DNA of 9,781 nucleotides, taken from positions 1 to 9,781 of the forward strand of contig JBBIOD010000071.1 in the NCBI GenBank assembly GCA_037443545.1. The letters are read 5' to 3'. Position numbers and translations under genes: made by a program. Source of the DNA: JASEGV01 sp037443545. Its GTDB lineage: Bacteria > Bacteroidota > Ignavibacteria > UBA10030 > BY39. Positions 6,834 through 9,781 of the stretch are shown here, piece after piece. The notes beneath the pieces are model-generated. The model saw only the letters and a program-made list of their open reading frames with translations, did no database searches and was not told the DNA's origin. The number at the start of each line of letters is the position of its first letter. Positions within the stretch are counted from its first letter, which is position 1.

Positions 6834-7603
6834 TCATTTCCTTTCTTGCCCAATAAGGGTAGCAAGGTTTTCGTCTATACGCTTGCCTGTTTTTTTCAAT
6901 CCTGCGGTAATAAACGGCACCCAATAAGTTTCAGGTATTTTTTTCAGGAACATCATGTCGCCGGACTTGTAAAACGGCATCAACTTCTCCTCAAACAGTT
7001 CAGTCATCATGTGTCGTTTACTTCCGTATAAGCAATTTGTTGGATGCGTGTGATGCTGCCAATGAGCGTGTAGTTTTTTCTGAAACACGAAAGGACTGTC
7101 GAAATAGTCAACATTTTGGAACTCGTCAAGACAAATCACAAGTTGGATGTTTCTTTTGTTACTCACTGTCTCTGCTAGATTTAGAATTTCGTCCGCGGAT
7201 TTTCTACTTCTTCCCAATTGAATATAACTGAAAAGTCATTTACGGGATCGATGCCAACGCTGAATTTTGGGGTAATGCGCTTGAACAAGCGTTTTGCACT
7301 CTTGATCGCCTTTTCCCACTTTGAGAAGGAGGCGCGAAGGATTTCACGAGTGAGTTGAACATAGAACTCCTGTTCACTTCGCACATTAAAGAGATTAAGA
7401 AAGCAGAATCGCACAAACGTATCGCGCTCCTCAATTGCCTGTCCCACTCTAGCAACGAGAGATGATTTTTCCCATCGCCGCGGAGAAATCAGCATGCTGT
7501 TGATGCAAGAAGCTATGTTATTAGATAGCCGTTTCTGTTCCGTTTCACTATTGGTGAATGTTTCGCCGGAAGCGATTTTGCCGCATATAAAGGGACTGTG
7601 CAT
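6834..7603 (-). pseudogene. Decayed AAA-type ATPase (archaeal-ATPase-like family), frameshifted and truncated
   Basis: Two frames together spell one P-loop ATPase of the accessory AAA family whose N-terminus reads like PFxYGKxVxGExF...SPRRWGKSSLV. The first frame (7603 to about 7200) gives the N-terminal 133 residues. There the Walker A reads SPRRWEKSSLV (40-50), with the essential glycine replaced by glutamate (GAA, one transition from GGA). The second frame (about 7205-6834) carries the Walker B VICLDEFQN and a LYGSKRHMM sensor-like segment. Adding one A to the run at 7200-7203 joins the frames cleanly as ...EEVEKSADEIL.... The combined length is about 255 residues, against roughly 370-400 expected, and the winged-helix C-terminal part is absent. 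Such ATPases occur in mobile or defence-like accessory loci. The ATG at 7603 has no clear ribosome binding site. Confidence 0.8.
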
Positions 7604-7827
7604 GGTTTTTCTAATTTCTTACACTAATGTAACTTACAATATTGTATTATACAAATCTGTATGGTGAAAGCGATGGCTGCATTTGAATCTTATTAGTCCG
7701 AATCCTGCTTTTATTGGTTGTTCGTTGTTAGTAAATTATAGATTTATTCTATCGTAAAAAGCATAAAGCTTAAAAAACATCTTGTTGTGAAGCATCAACG
7801 GGAAACAGACTTGTCTCTACAAATTAA
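7604..7827. other. Intergenic spacer between gpsA and the decayed ATPase
   Basis: No gene is visible. The spacer has two overlapping palindromes, acaatattgt (7636-7645) and ttgtat-t-atacaa (7642-7654). Read on the minus strand, the second contains TATAAT, which could be the -10 element of the ATPase gene, but no good -35 is seen at the right distance. Near the gpsA stop, the minus strand reads GTAGAGACAAGTCTG, which resembles dispersed repeats I associate with Bacteroidota genomes; this is unverified. I see no convincing stem-plus-U-run terminator for gpsA. Confidence 0.35.
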
Positions 7828-8829
7828 TCAACCCGCTTCATTCTTCGGGTCGCGCATCATTAAATCTAACGTTGCATCGTGCGGGTCTTTGCCACTGAAA
7901 AGTACGTTATGAACTTCCTGCATAATCGGCACCTCGACATTTACTTTTCTTGCTAACTCGCAAGCCGACTTTGTAGTAGCAACTCCTTCAGCGACCATTT
8001 GCATTTCGCTTAAAACATCCTGCAGTTTCCTCCCTTTTCCAACTTCTTCGCCGACATAACGGTTTCTGCTGTGCTTGCTCATACAGGTCGCAATCAAATC
8101 GCCGATGCCTGAAAGTCCTGAAAAAGTTTTCTGATTTGCCCCTAAAGCTGTTCCAAGTCGTGCTATCTCGACTATCCCCCGTGTCATAATTGCGGCTTTT
8201 GTGTTATCGCCGTAGCCGGCGCCATCGCACAAACCAGCACCTACGGCAATCACATTCTTTAACGCTCCGCCAAACTCAACACCCCGGACATCATCGGATG
8301 TGTAAACTCTAAAATACGAGGTCTTAAAAACTTGCTGTACTAACTTTGCAGTTTCCGAACTGATTGATGCTGCAACAACAGCCGTCGGTATTTTCCTGCT
8401 GACTTCATCGGCGAAGCTGGGGCCGGAAAGCATCGCAGTCATCGAAGTGGGATGATCGGGTAACGATTCGGCTATTACCTCCGACATTGTTTGGAGCGTA
8501 CCAACCTCGATTCCTTTTGCAAGATTTACGATAATAGATTGTTTGAAAGAGAGATGTGAAATTTGTTTTAACACCGACCGCAAATGCTGCGACGGCACAG
8601 CAGTAACTATGAGATCGCTATTCTGTATTGCATACCCGAGGTCGGTAGTGATTTTAATTTTATTCGGTATTATTATTCCCGGAAGGAAAACCGTGTTTTC
8701 GCGTTTAGTTAATATATTTTCAGCATCCTGATCGCGAAACGACCAGACGGTTACATCATGATTATTCGAAAATAGCAGAAGAGCGAGAGTCGTTCCCCAA
8801 CTTCCCGCGCCAATTACGGAAATTTTCAT
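7828..8829 (-). CDS. gpsA: Glycerol-3-phosphate dehydrogenase [NAD(P)+]
   Basis: This cytosolic enzyme reduces dihydroxyacetone phosphate to sn-glycerol 3-phosphate, the backbone for phospholipids. The 333 residues match the usual family length. The Rossmann motif GAGSWG is at 7-12. The family signatures include NLAKGIE with K105 (102-108), LSGPSFA (134-140), GGALKNVIAVGAG with catalytic K191, GDLIATC (243-249) and HSRNR (253-257). It follows plsY by a single base, so the two are almost certainly cotranscribed and translationally coupled. Together they supply and acylate glycerol 3-phosphate. No lesion is visible. Confidence 0.97.
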   Translation of the reverse strand: MKISVIGAGSWGTTLALLLFSNNHDVTVWSFRDQDAENILTKRENTVFLPGIIIPNKIKITTDLGYAIQNSDLIVTAVPSQHLRSVLKQISHLSFKQSIIVNLAKGIEVGTLQTMSEVIAESLPDHPTSMTAMLSGPSFADEVSRKIPTAVVAASISSETAKLVQQVFKTSYFRVYTSDDVRGVEFGGALKNVIAVGAGLCDGAGYGDNTKAAIMTRGIVEIARLGTALGANQKTFSGLSGIGDLIATCMSKHSRNRYVGEEVGKGRKLQDVLSEMQMVAEGVATTKSACELARKVNVEVPIMQEVHNVLFSGKDPHDATLDLMMRDPKNEAG

Positions 8830-8830
8830 T

Positions 8831-9514
8831 TTAATTTTGTGAAGTTTTCTTTTTTAAAAAACTAAAACTTGTTATTTTATTTTCTCTGCCTTCGAGCAGA
8901 CGTTTTATATTTGCGCGATGTGTAAATAATAGAAGAATTGCTATACCGATGCTAAAAAATATTAGAGTTCCGTACCCCTCCACTTCAGCATGAAAAATAT
9001 TTTCCCTGAAAAATAATGTTAGAGGAAATGCCACCGCCGCACTGATTGAACCGAGTGAAACGTATTTTGAAACAAAAATTACGATTGCGAAGACTGCAAT
9101 TGCGATAGAGATATCGAGAGGCGCTAAACCTATTAACATCCCTGCTGCCGTTGCCATACCTTTACCCCCTTTGAAGCCTCCGAAAACAGTCCAGATATGT
9201 CCGACTATCGCCGCCGAACCGCACAAAATTTGAACCAAAGTAAAATCTTCGAGGGGTGTATGATTTACAAAAGGAAACGGGGAGTACATTAACTTAGCGA
9301 CGAAAACCGTTGCAGCAAATCCTTTAAAGATATCGAAGAGTATTACGATTAAGCCGGCTTTTAATCCTAACACACGCATTACATTGGTTCCGCCGGCATT
9401 GCCACTGCCGTGATTCCGGATATCAATTCCTTTAACTAATTTACTTACTATTATGCTAGTAGGTAACGAGCCGACCAAATAGCTTAAAATAATTACATAT
9501 AAAAGCGATAACAT
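8831..9514 (-). CDS. plsY: Acyl-phosphate:glycerol-3-phosphate acyltransferase PlsY
   Basis: PlsY is an inner-membrane enzyme that transfers an acyl group from acyl-phosphate to the sn-1 position of glycerol 3-phosphate, giving lysophosphatidic acid. All three family motifs are present: GSGNAGGTN (36-44), HIWTVFGGFKGGKGMAT (106-122) and THRANIKRLLEGRE (198-211). Hydrophobic segments at about 3-23, 53-73, 93-110, 124-165 (two) and 183-197 agree with the multi-span topology. At 227 residues it is slightly long because of a lysine/serine-rich C-terminal tail. The ATG at 9514 is preceded by a modest AAGG. It is the first gene of the plsY-gpsA operon, behind the promoter at 9542-9570. Confidence 0.97.
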   Translation of the reverse strand: MLSLLYVIILSYLVGSLPTSIIVSKLVKGIDIRNHGSGNAGGTNVMRVLGLKAGLIVILFDIFKGFAATVFVAKLMYSPFPFVNHTPLEDFTLVQILCGSAAIVGHIWTVFGGFKGGKGMATAAGMLIGLAPLDISIAIAVFAIVIFVSKYVSLGSISAAVAFPLTLFFRENIFHAEVEGYGTLIFFSIGIAILLLFTHRANIKRLLEGRENKITSFSFLKKKTSQN

Positions 9515-9541
9515 TTAAAAAACCTTAAATTTTGATGTTTA

Positions 9542-9570
9542 AAGATATTGAAAAAAACGTGAATATGCAA
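9542..9570 (-). promoter_or_regulatory. Promoter of plsY-gpsA
   Basis: On the minus strand, TTGCAT (9570-9565) and TATCTT (9547-9542) are separated by exactly 17 bases. Transcription would start near 9535, giving a leader of about 20 bases before the plsY ATG at 9514. The remaining divergent spacer up to 9754 shows no other clear element. A TTGACT at 9615-9620 faces the plus-strand gene but lacks a good -10 at the right distance. Confidence 0.6.
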
Positions 9571-9754
9571 GATGTCGATTTGCCTCACTAAAAAATCTAA
9601 AGGAAAAGTATTCGTTGACTCATGTAAGAATCTATATGAAAATGAAATAAAGCGAAGTTGTTTTCTATGAGACTATACCCGATTTTCTTAGATATTAAGC
9701 CAAAACTGATGATTATGAATAGCTATTAGACAGAAATCGGAACAGGAGACAACT

Positions 9755-9781
9755 ATGACCAAAGCATTTGCACAACGTTAC
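9755..9781 (+). CDS. Start of an unidentified plus-strand gene (cut by window edge)
   Basis: Only nine codons are visible (MTKAFAQRY). The ATG is preceded by AGGAG at 9744-9748 with a six-base gap, one of the best ribosome binding sites in the window, which supports a real gene running out to the right. It is divergent from plsY. Too little is present to suggest a function. Confidence 0.55.

Noticed and set aside
6718..7231. Plus-strand open frames over the decayed region (including about 70-residue hydrophobic ones)
   Set aside because: They lie antisense to the recognisable ATPase remnant and the lysine-rich frame. They have no ribosome binding sites and no domain-like pattern, and their hydrophobic look is the complement of lysine/glutamate codons.
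9615..9643. Plus-strand promoter TTGACT for the gene starting at 9755
   Set aside because: With normal spacing the -10 would read GAAAAT, and the better TATATG lies only 12 bases away. It is too weak to call.

Overview
The window reads like an AT-rich bacterial chromosome, probably of the Bacteroidota/Chlorobiota (Ignavibacteria-like) group. This rests on the style of RecG, GpsA and PlsY, on the scarcity of strong Shine-Dalgarno sites, and on promoters of the TTGAC(T)...TATATTTAC kind. It is an inference from general appearance, not a database match. All substantial genes lie on the minus strand; a single plus-strand gene begins at the extreme right edge.

Right to left, in the direction of transcription: plsY and gpsA (9514-7828) are two housekeeping steps of glycerophospholipid synthesis, one base apart, behind a good promoter at 9542-9570. 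Next comes about 1.4 kb of decayed accessory DNA (7603-6190). It holds an AAA-type ATPase with a mutated Walker A, a frameshift and a missing C-terminal part, followed by small overlapping reading frames that I cannot identify. The last of these (75 codons) overlaps the GTG start of recG by four bases. RecG (6189-3925) is complete but carries an apparent insertion of about 40 residues near motif VI. Part of that insertion is encoded by a GC-rich palindromic element.

Left of recG, a 202-bp AT-rich spacer holds a near-consensus promoter. It drives the most interesting block, a tight four-gene operon of two D-Ala-D-Ala-ligase-like ATP-grasp enzymes (3722-2604 and 2603-1521), a small GNAT acetyltransferase (1530-1054) and a KamA-type lysine 2,3-aminomutase (1013 to the left edge, truncated). 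The gene boundaries are TGA/ATG abutting, a 10-base overlap and a 40-base gap. The simplest reading is a pathway that makes beta-lysine, joins it or another amino acid through one or two ATP-dependent peptide/amide bonds, and acetylates an amine. The product would be a small beta-lysine-containing metabolite or a modification. The enzymes are recognisable; the product and the order of steps are inferred.
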